The notes: generated by a model not told the origin, from the sequence alone. Positions 45,226 through 54,013 are shown, counted from the stretch's first letter. The stretch is DNA of 64,000 bases from Microbacterium testaceum (GCF_020781835.1 NZ_JAJGNJ010000002.1:413772-477771); one strand, 5' to 3'. Numbers and translations are program-made.

Positions 45226-45498
45226 AGTCGCGAGCTGCGACGTGGCGCCGTCGACACGCCGTGCCGTAACTCCGTGCCGAAACCTTCCTGCGCCGAATCT
45301 CCTCGTCGACCGTTTCCGGAACCGGTAAGAGAGGTCGGCGCTCGGCCAGCACGGAACTGGACCCGAGCCCGTGGGCCAGATCGTGGGCAAAGTCGAGGAC
45401 ATCTCGGACTCATCGAAGCTCGGACTCGCAAGGTCACGACCCCCGCCACGAAAGGGAAGTACCGGTCACGCCTGCGCCAGTAATGCGATCGGATAAGA

Positions 45499-45522
45499 GT
45501 TCAAATCCCACCGTCACCGCCA
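45499..45522 (+). other. tRNA-Ser-like 3' end, candidate attachment site (attR)
   Basis: The sequence GTTCAAATCCCACCGTCACC plus GCCA is the T-loop, 3' T-stem and 3' acceptor of a tRNA ending in CCA. It agrees with the 3' end I know from actinobacterial tRNA-Ser genes. The bases to its left do not pair as a T-stem and no 5' acceptor (GGTGACG) is nearby, so only the 3' end is present. This is the footprint left when an element integrates into a tRNA 3' end; the intact tRNA would be to the left, outside the window. Confidence 0.75.
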
Positions 45523-45528
45523 TCGTCG

Positions 45529-45568
45529 AAGCCCCGCGAACTCCGGAATCCGTGAGATCGCGGGGCTT
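45529..45568 (+). terminator. Terminator behind the tRNA-Ser 3' end
   Basis: AAGCCCCGCGA (45529-45539) and TCGCGGGGCTT (45558-45568) form an 11-bp perfect stem with an 18-nt loop, followed by TCGCTCTC. A strong terminator directly after a tRNA 3' end is normal for tRNA genes. It supports reading 45499-45522 as the displaced end of the original tRNA locus. Confidence 0.75.
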
Positions 45569-45603
45569 TCGCTCTCTCTCGGGTCGACTCGTATGGTTGT
45601 GCC

Positions 45604-46233
45604 ATGGCAGCCGGAAGCGACCTCAGTGACGAGCAGATGATGATCGAGCTGGGCCGGCGCATCAGCGCCCTGCGGAAGGAGCGGGGTCACACGCTGGTCG
45701 CGCTCGCGCAGCTCGCCGGTCTGTCGCAACCCTTTCTCAGCCAGATCGAACGAGGGCGCGCGCGCCCGAGCATGCCCTCTCTGCACCGGCTCGCCTCCGC
45801 ACTGGATACGACGACCCCGGCCCTCCTCTCCGGGCGACGGCCGGCGGCCGACAACGCGGCGGAGATCGACGACGACGCCGTGAGCCTCGTCCGCGTCGAT
45901 CAGGGGTCCATGGTGACGCAGTCCAACGGGCAGGCCAAGGCGCTCGTCGTCGGGCAGCGGGCGATGTATCCGATGGAGTTCGTCTCGAGCGTGACGGAGT
46001 TCGAGGACTACTACGAGCACCCCGGCGCCGAGTTCATCTACGTCGTGTCGGGGCATCTCGAGGTCGACCTCGCCGACCGCGGGGTGCACGCGCTCGGGCC
46101 GGGGGACACGCTCTACTTCGCCGGTGGGGTCCGCCATCGGTGGCGTGTCACCGGCCGCTGGCCCGCGCGTCTGCTGGTGGCGCAGGCAGCTCCCGAGGAG
46201 GGAAGCCGGGATATTGGCGACATGCATAGATGA
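45604..46233 (+). CDS. XRE-cupin transcriptional regulator
   Basis: This 209-residue regulator has an N-terminal XRE helix-turn-helix (LGRRISALRKERGHTLVALAQLAGLSQPFLSQIERGRARPS) and a C-terminal cupin domain with PGAEFIYVVSGHLEVDL and LGPGDTLYF. Such proteins usually sense a small metabolite and control a neighbouring catabolic or transport operon. The -10 box TATGGT ends six bases before the ATG, so the mRNA may be leaderless. It is the first chromosomal gene after the island end and probably controls the ABC transporter and enzymes that follow. Confidence 0.88.
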   Translation: MAAGSDLSDEQMMIELGRRISALRKERGHTLVALAQLAGLSQPFLSQIERGRARPSMPSLHRLASALDTTTPALLSGRRPAADNAAEIDDDAVSLVRVDQGSMVTQSNGQAKALVVGQRAMYPMEFVSSVTEFEDYYEHPGAEFIYVVSGHLEVDLADRGVHALGPGDTLYFAGGVRHRWRVTGRWPARLLVAQAAPEEGSRDIGDMHR

Positions 46234-46275
46234 TTCGCCGCTGAGACCTTCACCCACGCGCAACGCGTAGTAACG

Positions 46276-46323
46276 CCCTCGAAACAATCTTCCTCAATAT
46301 TGATGATGTCAATATTTCGAGGG
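46276..46323. promoter_or_regulatory. Nested inverted repeats before the ABC transporter operon
   Basis: CCCTCGAAA (46276-46284) and TTTCGAGGG (46315-46323) form 9-bp arms. Inside them AATATTGA (46296-46303) and TCAATATT (46309-46316) form another 8-bp pair with a 5-nt spacer. The inner repeat is AT-rich, unusual here, and is a good operator candidate for the adjacent XRE-cupin regulator. The ribosome binding site GGGAGG follows directly before the ATG at 46331. Confidence 0.6.
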
Positions 46324-46330
46324 AGGTCAG

Positions 46331-47068
46331 ATGTCTGGTGCGCCACTCGCATTCTCCGGCGTCGAGATGCGGTTCCCCAACGGCACCGTCGCGCTCACCG
46401 GCGTCGATCTGCGCATCGCGCCCGGCGAGTTCGTCGCGCTTCTGGGGCCGTCCGGCTGCGGTAAGTCGACCCTCTTGCGGTTGGCATCCGGGCTGGACAC
46501 CCCGACGTCCGGCACGGTGGACGTGGGAAGCGACCGCATCGGATACGTCTTCCAGGACGCGACGCTGCTGCCGTGGCTCAGTGTCGAGAAGAATGCGGCG
46601 CTGTTCGGCGAGCTCGACCACCTGCCGAGATCGGAGGTCGACCGCCGGGTCCGGTCGTCCCTCGACCTCGTGGGCCTCGGGAGGTTCGCGAAGCATCTGC
46701 CGCACCAGCTCTCCGGCGGCATGCGCATGCGAGCATCGCTGGCGCGGTCCCTCGTCAACGAGCCGAACGTGTTCCTCTTCGACGAGCCCTTCGGTGCGCT
46801 CGACGAGATGACGCGCGAGAAGCTCAACGACGACGTGCGTGCGCTCTGGCTCGATCGAGGCTTCACGGGTGTCTTCGTCACGCACTCGATCGCGGAAGCA
46901 GTGTACATGGCGACGCGCGTGGTCGTGATGGGCGCACACCCGGGCCGCGTCATCGCGGAGTACGCGGTGCCGTTCGGCGACACCCGTGACGAACTCACCC
47001 GATATTCGCCTCAGTTCGCCTCGCTGTGCGCGGAGATCTCCGACACGTTGAAGGAGGCCTCGGCATGA
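46331..47068 (+). CDS. ABC transporter ATPase (SsuB/TauB/ThiZ-like)
   Basis: This 245-residue ATPase subunit is of the nitrate/sulfonate/pyrimidine import class. Walker A is GPSGCGKST, the signature is LSGGMRMRASLAR, Walker B is VFLFDEPFGALDEMT, and the switch His is FVTHSIAEAV. DATLLPWLSV is the Q-loop region, typical of this class. It starts with a good GGGAGG site and overlaps the permease gene by four bases. With the permease and the lipoprotein it forms a complete importer for an unknown small organic molecule. Confidence 0.92.
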   Translation: MSGAPLAFSGVEMRFPNGTVALTGVDLRIAPGEFVALLGPSGCGKSTLLRLASGLDTPTSGTVDVGSDRIGYVFQDATLLPWLSVEKNAALFGELDHLPRSEVDRRVRSSLDLVGLGRFAKHLPHQLSGGMRMRASLARSLVNEPNVFLFDEPFGALDEMTREKLNDDVRALWLDRGFTGVFVTHSIAEAVYMATRVVVMGAHPGRVIAEYAVPFGDTRDELTRYSPQFASLCAEISDTLKEASA

Positions 47069-47853
47069 AGCGTCTGGGCTGGAAGTCCCTCGTCCTGCCG
47101 CTCGCGTTCGCCGCGCTCGTCGTCGCGTTGTGGTATTTCACCAGCGCGGTCCTGCTCTCGCCGTCGCGTAGGTTCATCCTGCCGATGCCGCACGAGATCG
47201 TCGTCTCGGCGTTCCTGGACCCGGACAACCTCGCGCAGCTGCTCCGGCCCCTCGGTGCCAGCGCACTCGTCGCGATGACGGGGCTCGTCATCGCCGCCGT
47301 GCTCGGCATCGGTACCGCCGTGCTCATGAGTCAGGCCCGGTGGGTGGAGACGACCCTCTATCCCTACGCCGTCGCGCTCCAGAGCGTGCCGATCCTCGCG
47401 ATCGTGCCACTGATCGCCTTCGCCCTGGGCTACGGCTTCGGAAGCCGCATCCTCGTCGTCGTCCTCATCTCCCTGTTCCCGATCGTCACCAACACCCTCT
47501 TCGGATTGCAGTCGGCAAGCCCGCAGATGCGGGACCTGTTCCGGCTCAAGCGCGCGAGCCGCTGGACGATCCTGCGGCGGCTGCAGTTCCCCGCCGCGCT
47601 CCCCGCCCTCTTCACAGGCCTTCGGATCTCCGCGGGAATGGCCGTCGTGGGCGCGATCGTCGCCGACTTCTTCTTCCGCCGCGGGGAGTCCGGGATCGGC
47701 CTCGCGATCGACACGTACCGCAATCTGCTCGACGGCGAGATGCTCTACGGCGCCATCATCCTCGCCTCGTTCCTGGGGCTGGTCGTCTTCTGGATCTTCG
47801 GCGTCATCTCGCGTCTGGTCGTCGGGCGCTGGTACCACCCCGACCGCCGCTGA
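47065..47853 (+). CDS. ABC transporter permease (SsuC/TauC-like)
   Basis: This 262-residue membrane permease has six helices. The EAA-type coupling loop is visible as RLKRASRWTILRRLQFPAALPALFTGLRISAG, which contacts the ATPase. ATG 47065 overlaps the ATPase stop (ATGA) and follows GAAGGAGG. The family imports sulfonates, nitrate or pyrimidine precursors; the substrate cannot be fixed from the permease alone. Confidence 0.92.
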   Translation: MKRLGWKSLVLPLAFAALVVALWYFTSAVLLSPSRRFILPMPHEIVVSAFLDPDNLAQLLRPLGASALVAMTGLVIAAVLGIGTAVLMSQARWVETTLYPYAVALQSVPILAIVPLIAFALGYGFGSRILVVVLISLFPIVTNTLFGLQSASPQMRDLFRLKRASRWTILRRLQFPAALPALFTGLRISAGMAVVGAIVADFFFRRGESGIGLAIDTYRNLLDGEMLYGAIILASFLGLVVFWIFGVISRLVVGRWYHPDRR

Positions 47854-47942
47854 CCACCGCCACACCGCTGCGCACTCTCCTCCGCTCCACCCGCAGTCTC
47901 CGCTCCACCCGCAGTCACCCCTTCACCCGCAAAGGAGTTTCC

Positions 47943-49091
47943 ATGCACACGTCCCGACCTCTCCTCCTCACCGTCGGCGCGGCCGCACTGCTGTCGCTCG
48001 GTCTCGCCGGTTGCAGCAATGCGTCATCTGCCGCTGTCGACGCCGAGGCCGCGGGTGGTGACGGTGCGCTGAACGCGTGCCCGTCCACCGTCGTCCTGCA
48101 GACCAACTGGTTCCCCGAACCCGAGCACTCTGCCGCGTATGCCCTCATCGACCCTGAATCGGCCACGACCGACGCCGATGCCGGAATCTACTCGGGTCCG
48201 GCCATCGCCGACCCGAACATCACCATCGAGGTGCGTTCGGGCGGTCCGTTCATCGGCTTCCAGCAGTCGACCGCACTGCTGTACTCGGACGATTCGATCA
48301 TGCTCGCCATGATCGACACGGACGAGTCGGTGAAACTCTCGGCGTCGCAGCCCACGACCGCCGTCTTCACTCCGCTGCAGAAGAACCCGCAGATCCTGCT
48401 GTGGGATCCCGAACGCTACTCGTTCGACGACATGTCGGACATCGCGGCGAGCGACGCGACCGTCCTGTACTTCCAGGGCGCGACGTACATGGACTACCTC
48501 ATCGCGCAAGGCGACGTGCGTCAGGACCAGGTCGACGGTTCCTTCGACGGCTCCGTCACCCGTCTGGTCTCGGGCGAGCCGGTCGTCATGCAGGGGTACA
48601 TCACGCAGGAGCCGTACCGCCTCAAGGTCGACTACCCCGACTACGGACGCGACGTCGATTCGCTGCTGATCGCCGACACCGGGTACGACATCTACCCGGC
48701 GGCCTGGTCCGGGAAGCCGGAGGTCATCGAATCGCAGGCCGACTGCCTCGCTCAGCTCGTCCCGGCCATGCAGCAGGCGCAGATCGACTACATGAACGAC
48801 CCCGAGCCCGTGAACAAGGCCATCTCGGACTACCTCGTCGAGATCGACCAGTTCTTCCAGGTCAGCCCGGAGCTGGCGATGTACGTGCACGACGTCATGC
48901 GCGACGAGAACCTCGTCGCCGATGGCACAGACGGTGTCTTCGGATCCTTCGACGCCGATCGCATGACCGAGACCACCGACGCCCTGATCGACATCTACGC
49001 CACGACCGGCGTCGAAACGGCTCCCGATCTGAAGGCCACGGACATCTACACCAACGAGTTCCTGGACACCTCCATCAGCTACGGCCGCTGA
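47943..49091 (+). CDS. ABC transporter substrate-binding lipoprotein (NMT1/THI5-like)
   Basis: This 382-residue lipoprotein has lipobox LSLGLAGC. The mature start carries TVVLQTNWFPEPEHSAAY, the NMT1/THI5-like opening strand of binding proteins for pyrimidine or thiamine precursors, riboflavin-type or sulfonate ligands. A GGPFIGFQQSTALLYSDDSI segment follows in the first lobe. ATG 47943 follows AAAGGAG at normal spacing. Ninety bases separate it from the permease. It determines the importer's substrate, which I cannot name. Confidence 0.88.
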   Translation: MHTSRPLLLTVGAAALLSLGLAGCSNASSAAVDAEAAGGDGALNACPSTVVLQTNWFPEPEHSAAYALIDPESATTDADAGIYSGPAIADPNITIEVRSGGPFIGFQQSTALLYSDDSIMLAMIDTDESVKLSASQPTTAVFTPLQKNPQILLWDPERYSFDDMSDIAASDATVLYFQGATYMDYLIAQGDVRQDQVDGSFDGSVTRLVSGEPVVMQGYITQEPYRLKVDYPDYGRDVDSLLIADTGYDIYPAAWSGKPEVIESQADCLAQLVPAMQQAQIDYMNDPEPVNKAISDYLVEIDQFFQVSPELAMYVHDVMRDENLVADGTDGVFGSFDADRMTETTDALIDIYATTGVETAPDLKATDIYTNEFLDTSISYGR

Positions 49092-49168
49092 CCCGGTGCG
49101 GGAGAGGTCGCATCCCTCCGGCCTCTCCCGCGCCCGCCCCTACCGGACCCCTCAGAAAGCACCGCACC

Positions 49169-50284
49169 ATGTCGATCGCCTCCGTCACCCCTTATCCCGT
49201 GCGCCTGCGCACCGACTACGCCGAGATGAGTCTGTTCTTCGTCCGGGTCGAGACCAGTGACGGCGCCGTGGGGTGGGGTGAGGCGTGCGACAGCTTCGGG
49301 ATCTCCTACCCGACCGTGCTCGCGCGTTTGGTCGAGGATGTCTGGTCGCCCGCCGTTCTCGGAGCTGCGGGGGATGCCGCGCTCGCCGGGCTCGAAGCCA
49401 CCCGTCGGGCGGTGGCTCGAACCCTCGGTTCCACCTACTCGGTCGCGCAATCGCTGAGCGCCGTCGAGATCGCCGTCCGCGACGCGACCGCGCGGGAGGC
49501 GGGCGCGCCCCTGACCATGGGGACCGCACGGCTGCGCGACCGTCTCCGGGTGTATGCGGGCAACAGCCACTTCCTCGAGTCGCGCTCCGCGGAAGGACAT
49601 CTCGACCTGCTCCAGCCGTTGCTGTCGCGCGGCGTCGGCATCATCAAGATGCGCATCGGAGAGCAGTGGCAGCGCGCCATGGCCGTGCTGGCGGACCTGC
49701 GCGAGCTTCTGCCCGACATCGAGATCATGGTCGACGGCAGCGAGCTGTTCTCCGTCGCCGAGGCGCGCGAGATGGCCCAACGCCTCGCCGATCTGAGGGT
49801 CGGCTGGTTCGAGGAACCCGTGGCCGCGACCCGCATGGGGGCGATCGCGCAGATCTCGAACGCATCGGCCGTGCCCATCGCGTACGGCGAACACCTCTTC
49901 AGCACCGATCACATGCTGGAGACCACGGATGCCGCGGCCATCTCCGTGGTGCAGCCGGATGCGTCGATCTGCGGCGGTATGGGAGAGGCGCACCGGATGG
50001 GGCAGGCGGCCCTCGGCCGCGGCGCCCGCGTCGTCATGCATCTGCACGGCAGCCCCATCACGATCGCCGCGAACGCGATCGTGGCCGCCGGACTGCCGAC
50101 CGTCGACGTCATCGAATACCCCTTCCATCTCTCCCCGATGCTGGACCGGGTCGCACCGCGTGCCGGCTTCGGTATCGACGCCATCGTGGACGGCACCCTC
50201 GCCATCCCGAGCGGTCCCGGGCTCGGCATCGAACTCGACGTGGATGCCATCGAGGCGGGGCGCCGCGCCTTCATCGACACGTGA
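49169..50284 (+). CDS. Enolase-superfamily enzyme (mandelate racemase/muconate lactonizing type)
   Basis: This 371-residue enzyme has an N-terminal capping domain (IASVTPYPVRLR, WGEACDSFG) and a barrel. The barrel has the KMRIG lysine segment (GIIKMRIGEQW), a metal ligand in IEIMVDGSELFS, another in GWFEEPVAATR, then YGEHLFS, and finally VVMHLHGSPI. This resembles the mandelate-racemase group, which removes a proton alpha to a carboxylate. Sugar-acid dehydration, racemisation or lactonisation are all possible. It lies in the operon with the epimerase and malate synthase. Confidence 0.85.
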   Translation: MSIASVTPYPVRLRTDYAEMSLFFVRVETSDGAVGWGEACDSFGISYPTVLARLVEDVWSPAVLGAAGDAALAGLEATRRAVARTLGSTYSVAQSLSAVEIAVRDATAREAGAPLTMGTARLRDRLRVYAGNSHFLESRSAEGHLDLLQPLLSRGVGIIKMRIGEQWQRAMAVLADLRELLPDIEIMVDGSELFSVAEAREMAQRLADLRVGWFEEPVAATRMGAIAQISNASAVPIAYGEHLFSTDHMLETTDAAAISVVQPDASICGGMGEAHRMGQAALGRGARVVMHLHGSPITIAANAIVAAGLPTVDVIEYPFHLSPMLDRVAPRAGFGIDAIVDGTLAIPSGPGLGIELDVDAIEAGRRAFIDT

Positions 50285-50297
50285 GGCGGGTGCCAGA

Positions 50298-51242
50298 GTG
50301 AACTTCATGACAGCGAAGCGAATCCTCGTCACCGGCTCCCGCGGCAAGGTCGGCCGGGAGGTCGTGCGCCGCCTTCTCGCCGCCGGGCACGATGTCCGCG
50401 GCACCGATGTGCGCCCGCCGGTGTATGACGCGCACGAGGACAACGAGATCCCCTACGTCAAGGCCGACCTGACCGTCGCCGGCGACGCGTTCGCCGTCGT
50501 TCGCGATGTCGATGCGGTGGTGCACACCGCCGGCATCCCGGAGCCGCGGCGCAACGTGGCGCACGAGGTGTTCACCACCAACGTCAGCTCCACCTTCAAT
50601 GTCATCGAGGCGATGGTGGCCGGCGGCATCCCTCGGCTGGTGAACCTCTCCAGCGACTCGGTCTCGGGGATGACGTGGGCCCACCGGCCGTTCGTGGCGG
50701 AAGTGTGCCCCATCGACGAGTCGCTCCCCGACCGGGCGCACGATGCCTACGGACTGTCCAAGCGCGTGTCGGAGCTTCTGTGCGATGCGTTCGTCGCGCG
50801 TTCCGGGGGCAGCGCGGTCTCCCTCCGACCCACGTGGGTTCTCACGCCGGACACGTACGAGGCGAACCTGCGGCCCTTCTTCGAGGACCCGGAGCTGACC
50901 TCGGCGGTCTTCTGGGCGTACATCGACGTCCGCGACCTCGCAGATCTCATCGCGCTGTGCATCGACCATCCGAACGCGGGCCACGAGGTCGTCTACGCCG
51001 CCGCGGCCGACAACATCGGCGGCCGTGACCTGGCGGCGGCCGTGTCGCGCGCCCACCCCGAGGTGGACGTGCGTCCCCTCGCGCGTATCGACGCGAGCGG
51101 CATCGATTCGAGCAAGGCCGCGCGTCTGTTCGGCTGGACGCCCCGCCGCTCGTGGCGCGATCACCTCGACACGCACGGTCGTGCACGGGATGCCGTCGAG
51201 CCCGGCCCGGCCACGGATGACTCGACGGGCGGGACGACGTGA
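50298..51242 (+). CDS. NAD(P)-dependent epimerase/dehydratase (extended SDR)
   Basis: This SDR enzyme of 314 residues (GTG 50298) or 311 (ATG 50307) has the Rossmann motif ILVTGSRGKVGREVVRRL. NLSSDSVSG contributes the catalytic Ser, and DAYGLSKRVSELL gives the Y-x-x-x-K pair. GTG 50298 has GAGGCGGG upstream and is the preferred start. It could act as a uronate or aldose dehydrogenase or as an epimerase. The stop overlaps the malate synthase start (GTGA), showing translational coupling. Confidence 0.85.
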   Translation: MNFMTAKRILVTGSRGKVGREVVRRLLAAGHDVRGTDVRPPVYDAHEDNEIPYVKADLTVAGDAFAVVRDVDAVVHTAGIPEPRRNVAHEVFTTNVSSTFNVIEAMVAGGIPRLVNLSSDSVSGMTWAHRPFVAEVCPIDESLPDRAHDAYGLSKRVSELLCDAFVARSGGSAVSLRPTWVLTPDTYEANLRPFFEDPELTSAVFWAYIDVRDLADLIALCIDHPNAGHEVVYAAAADNIGGRDLAAAVSRAHPEVDVRPLARIDASGIDSSKAARLFGWTPRRSWRDHLDTHGRARDAVEPGPATDDSTGGTT

Positions 51243-53413
51243 ACGACTTCTCCGGCGCTCTGGCGTTCGAACCCGCGCTCCGTGCTTTCCTTCTGGATGA
51301 GGCGCTGCCGTCGGCAGGGATCCCTGCGGCGCGATTCGACGAGGGGCTCGCAGCGATCATCGCCGATCTCGAGCCGAGGCGCCGTGCGCTGCTCGCCGAG
51401 CGGCGGCGACTGGAAGCCGAGATCGACGAGTGGCATCGCACCCATCCCTACGACGCCGAGGCGTATCGATCCCATCTCGCCGACATCGGCTACCTGCGAC
51501 CCGAGCCGCCGCAGGTCGTTCCCGTCACGACGGCGGGCGTTGCCGAGGAGCTGCGCTGCGCGGGACCGCAGCTCGTCGTCCCCGTCACCAACCGACGCTA
51601 TGCACTGAACGCCGTCAACGCCCGATGGGGGTCGCTGTACGACGCGCTCTACGGCACGGATGCCCTTCGACCGGCGGGGCCGCCCGCACCCTGGGACAGA
51701 GGGCGTGCGGCCGTGGTCGTCGCAGCGGTGAGAGAGCTGCTCGACGACGTGCTGCCGCTGGCGGTCGGCTCTCACGCTCGCGCACGCGCCTACTCTGTGC
51801 ACGGTGCCGAGTTGCAGGTGCAGCTGGATGACGGAACGCTCACGGCACTGCGGGATCCGGAGAGCTTCCGCGGGTACCGCGGTGACCCCCGCGACCCGTC
51901 GCTCATCCTCCTACGTCGTCACGATCTTCATCTCGAACTGCACATCGATCGCAACGGTCGGCTCGGCGGATCGGATCCGGCGGGCGTCGACGATGTCCGA
52001 CTCGAGTCGGCTCTGAGCACGATCGTCGACTTCGAGGACTCCGTCGCGGTCGTCGACGGCGACGACAAGGCGGACGCCTACCGGGTCTGGCTGGGGCTGA
52101 ACCGCGGAGACCTGCGGACGACGTTCGTGAAGGACGGCCGCGTCGTCGAACGCGCTCTGGCGGACGACCGCACTTACCGTGCTCCAGACGGAGGTGTGCT
52201 CGTGCTCCCCGGCCGCTCGCACATGCTCGTGCGCAGCGTGGGAATCCACATGGCGACCGACATGGTGCGCGCCGACGAGGCCGCCATTGGAGAATCGTTC
52301 CTCGACGTGCTCATCACAGCCTTGTGCGCCGTGCCGCGGTTGCGCGCGGCGGCGGCCGGCGGCGCTGCCGAACCGACGGGACTGACCGTCGTCATGCCGA
52401 AGCTGCACGGGCCCGACGAGGTGGCCTTCGTCGTCGACCTGCTCGCGCGCGTGGAGAGGGTGCTCGACCTCCCCGAACGTACGCTGCTGCTCGGCCTCAT
52501 GGATGAGGAACGGCGCACCTCTGCGAATCTGCCGGCCTGCATCGCCGCGGCGTCCTCGCGGATCGCTTTCGTCAACACCGGGTTCCTCGACCGCTCCGGC
52601 GATGAGATCCACACATCGTTCGAGGCCGGGCCGGTCGTGCGCAAGACGGATCTGCGCTCCAGCACGTGGATGTCGGCGTACGAGCGGCGCAACGTCGCCG
52701 CTGCCCTCGCGGCCGGAATGGACCGTCGAGCACAGATCGGCAAGGGGATGTGGGCGATGCCCGATCGCATGAACCGGATGCTGGCGGAGAAGGCCGCGCA
52801 TCCCGGGTCGGGCGCGACGACCGCGTGGGTGCCCTCGCCGACCGCCGCGACGTTGCACGCGCTGCACTACCTGCTCATCGACCCGTTCGCCGTCCACGCG
52901 GACCTCGCAGGTGCCGGATCTCCCGGTCTCGAGGAGCTGCTGTCGCTTGCGCTGGCCCCGGCGGATGCGTGGACCGAGGACGAGATCGAGCGAGAGCTCG
53001 AGACGAACCTGCAGTCGATCCTCGGCTACGTCGTGCGATGGGTCGACCAGGGAGTCGGATGCTCGACCGTTGCCGACCTCGATGGTGTCGGGCTGATGGA
53101 GGATCGCGCCACGCTCCGCATCTCCAGCCAACACGTCGCGAACTGGCTCCGCCACGGCGTCGTCGATGAGGATCGCGTCCACGAGGCGATGGCGAGGATG
53201 GCGGCGCTGGTCGACGAGCAGAACGCGCATGATCCCGGCTACCGTCCGATGAGCCCGGACCTCTCCGGCCCCGCCTTCCGGGCCGCCGTCGAGCTCGTGG
53301 CCACGGGTGCCACCGAGCCCAACGGGTACACCGAGCGCGTGCTGCACCGTCACCGGCGCGAGGCGAAGGCGGCCGCCGCGACCCGCGGCGCGCACGCGGG
53401 AGCGGCGAGATGA
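51239..53413 (+). CDS. glcB: Malate synthase G
   Basis: This enzyme condenses glyoxylate with acetyl-CoA to malate. The 724-residue length is that of the G isoform. Typical segments are AYSVHGAELQVQL, TIVDFEDSVAVVDGDDK (the acidic metal-site motif), HMATDMVR, VVMPKLHGPDEVAFVVDL, GLMDEERRTSANL and FVNTGFLDRSGDEIHTS. It starts with GTG overlapping the epimerase stop, so it belongs to this operon and not to an isolated glyoxylate-shunt locus. It suggests that the operon's pathway releases glyoxylate. Confidence 0.96.
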   Translation: MNDFSGALAFEPALRAFLLDEALPSAGIPAARFDEGLAAIIADLEPRRRALLAERRRLEAEIDEWHRTHPYDAEAYRSHLADIGYLRPEPPQVVPVTTAGVAEELRCAGPQLVVPVTNRRYALNAVNARWGSLYDALYGTDALRPAGPPAPWDRGRAAVVVAAVRELLDDVLPLAVGSHARARAYSVHGAELQVQLDDGTLTALRDPESFRGYRGDPRDPSLILLRRHDLHLELHIDRNGRLGGSDPAGVDDVRLESALSTIVDFEDSVAVVDGDDKADAYRVWLGLNRGDLRTTFVKDGRVVERALADDRTYRAPDGGVLVLPGRSHMLVRSVGIHMATDMVRADEAAIGESFLDVLITALCAVPRLRAAAAGGAAEPTGLTVVMPKLHGPDEVAFVVDLLARVERVLDLPERTLLLGLMDEERRTSANLPACIAAASSRIAFVNTGFLDRSGDEIHTSFEAGPVVRKTDLRSSTWMSAYERRNVAAALAAGMDRRAQIGKGMWAMPDRMNRMLAEKAAHPGSGATTAWVPSPTAATLHALHYLLIDPFAVHADLAGAGSPGLEELLSLALAPADAWTEDEIERELETNLQSILGYVVRWVDQGVGCSTVADLDGVGLMEDRATLRISSQHVANWLRHGVVDEDRVHEAMARMAALVDEQNAHDPGYRPMSPDLSGPAFRAAVELVATGATEPNGYTERVLHRHRREAKAAAATRGAHAGAAR

Positions 53414-53551
53414 TGCGTCCCCCGGGCTGTCCTGGGCCGGTGCCGGTCCGTACGTCCCCCGCGTACATTCCCGTAACACGGTCCCGGTAGCTTCTCCTCG
53501 TCACCCGATCGTGGTGCGCCCCCCGCCCGCTCAAGAAAGTCGAAGCGCTCG

Positions 53552-54013
53552 ATGACGCAGACCGCACGTACTCAACTCCAGGCCGCGATCGATGCCGCGC
53601 GAACCGGTGAGGCGGAGGGCGGTGTGCCCATCGGTTCGGCCCTCTTCCTGGACGGGGAGCTCGTCGCCACGGGATACAACCGCCGCGTGCAGGACGGCAG
53701 CGCCATCCACCACGCCGAGATGAACTGTCTCGAGAACGCCGGTCGTCTGACGGCGGCGGAGTACGCGCGCGCGACCCTGGTCACGACGTTGTCTCCCTGC
53801 GCCATGTGCACGGGAGCGGCGATCCTCTACAAGATCCCGCGCATCGTCATCGGTGAGAACGAGACCTTCCTCGGTGAAGAAGAGCTGCTGCGAAGCCGGG
53901 GGGTCGAGATCACGGTGCTGGACGATGCGGAGTGCGTCGACATGATGTCGCGCTTCATCGACGCCCACCCCACGTTGTGGGCGGAGGACATCGGCGAGGA
54001 AGCCGCCGAGTAG
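53552..54013 (+). CDS. Cytosine/nucleoside deaminase (Fcy1/TadA fold)
   Basis: This 153-residue zinc deaminase has the catalytic H-A-E motif in SAIHHAEMNCLE and the zinc-binding P-C-A-M-C in LSPCAMCTGAAIL. The sequence around GGVPIGSALFLDGELVATGYNRRVQDG resembles yeast-type cytosine deaminase more than tRNA deaminases (TadA). It is 138 bases after malate synthase, so it may still belong to that operon. A substrate such as cytosine, a related pyrimidine or an aminopurine is likely. Confidence 0.88.
   Translation: MTQTARTQLQAAIDAARTGEAEGGVPIGSALFLDGELVATGYNRRVQDGSAIHHAEMNCLENAGRLTAAEYARATLVTTLSPCAMCTGAAILYKIPRIVIGENETFLGEEELLRSRGVEITVLDDAECVDMMSRFIDAHPTLWAEDIGEEAAE

Larger units (their letters stand above)
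45075..45603. other. Intergenic region containing the island's right end
   Basis: About 530 bp with no convincing gene. It holds, in order, the operator of the CmtR-like gene, the second copy of the 15-bp repeat (45211-45225), further GTTTCCGGAACC-type fragments near 45309, the tRNA-Ser-like 3' end (45499-45522) and its terminator. The XRE gene promoter, with a TATGGT -10 box at 45592-45597, closes it. Confidence 0.6.

Noticed and set aside
45361..45522. A complete tRNA gene
   Set aside because: Only the T-loop and 3' acceptor are present. There is no 5' acceptor, D-arm or anticodon arm in front of it, so it is a fragment.
46234..46330. Possible TPP riboswitch before the THI5-like importer (a CTGAGA word is present)
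   Set aside because: The other conserved TPP elements (CCTGATCTGG and GCGNAGGGA-like parts) are missing and the stretch is too short once the inverted repeats are considered.
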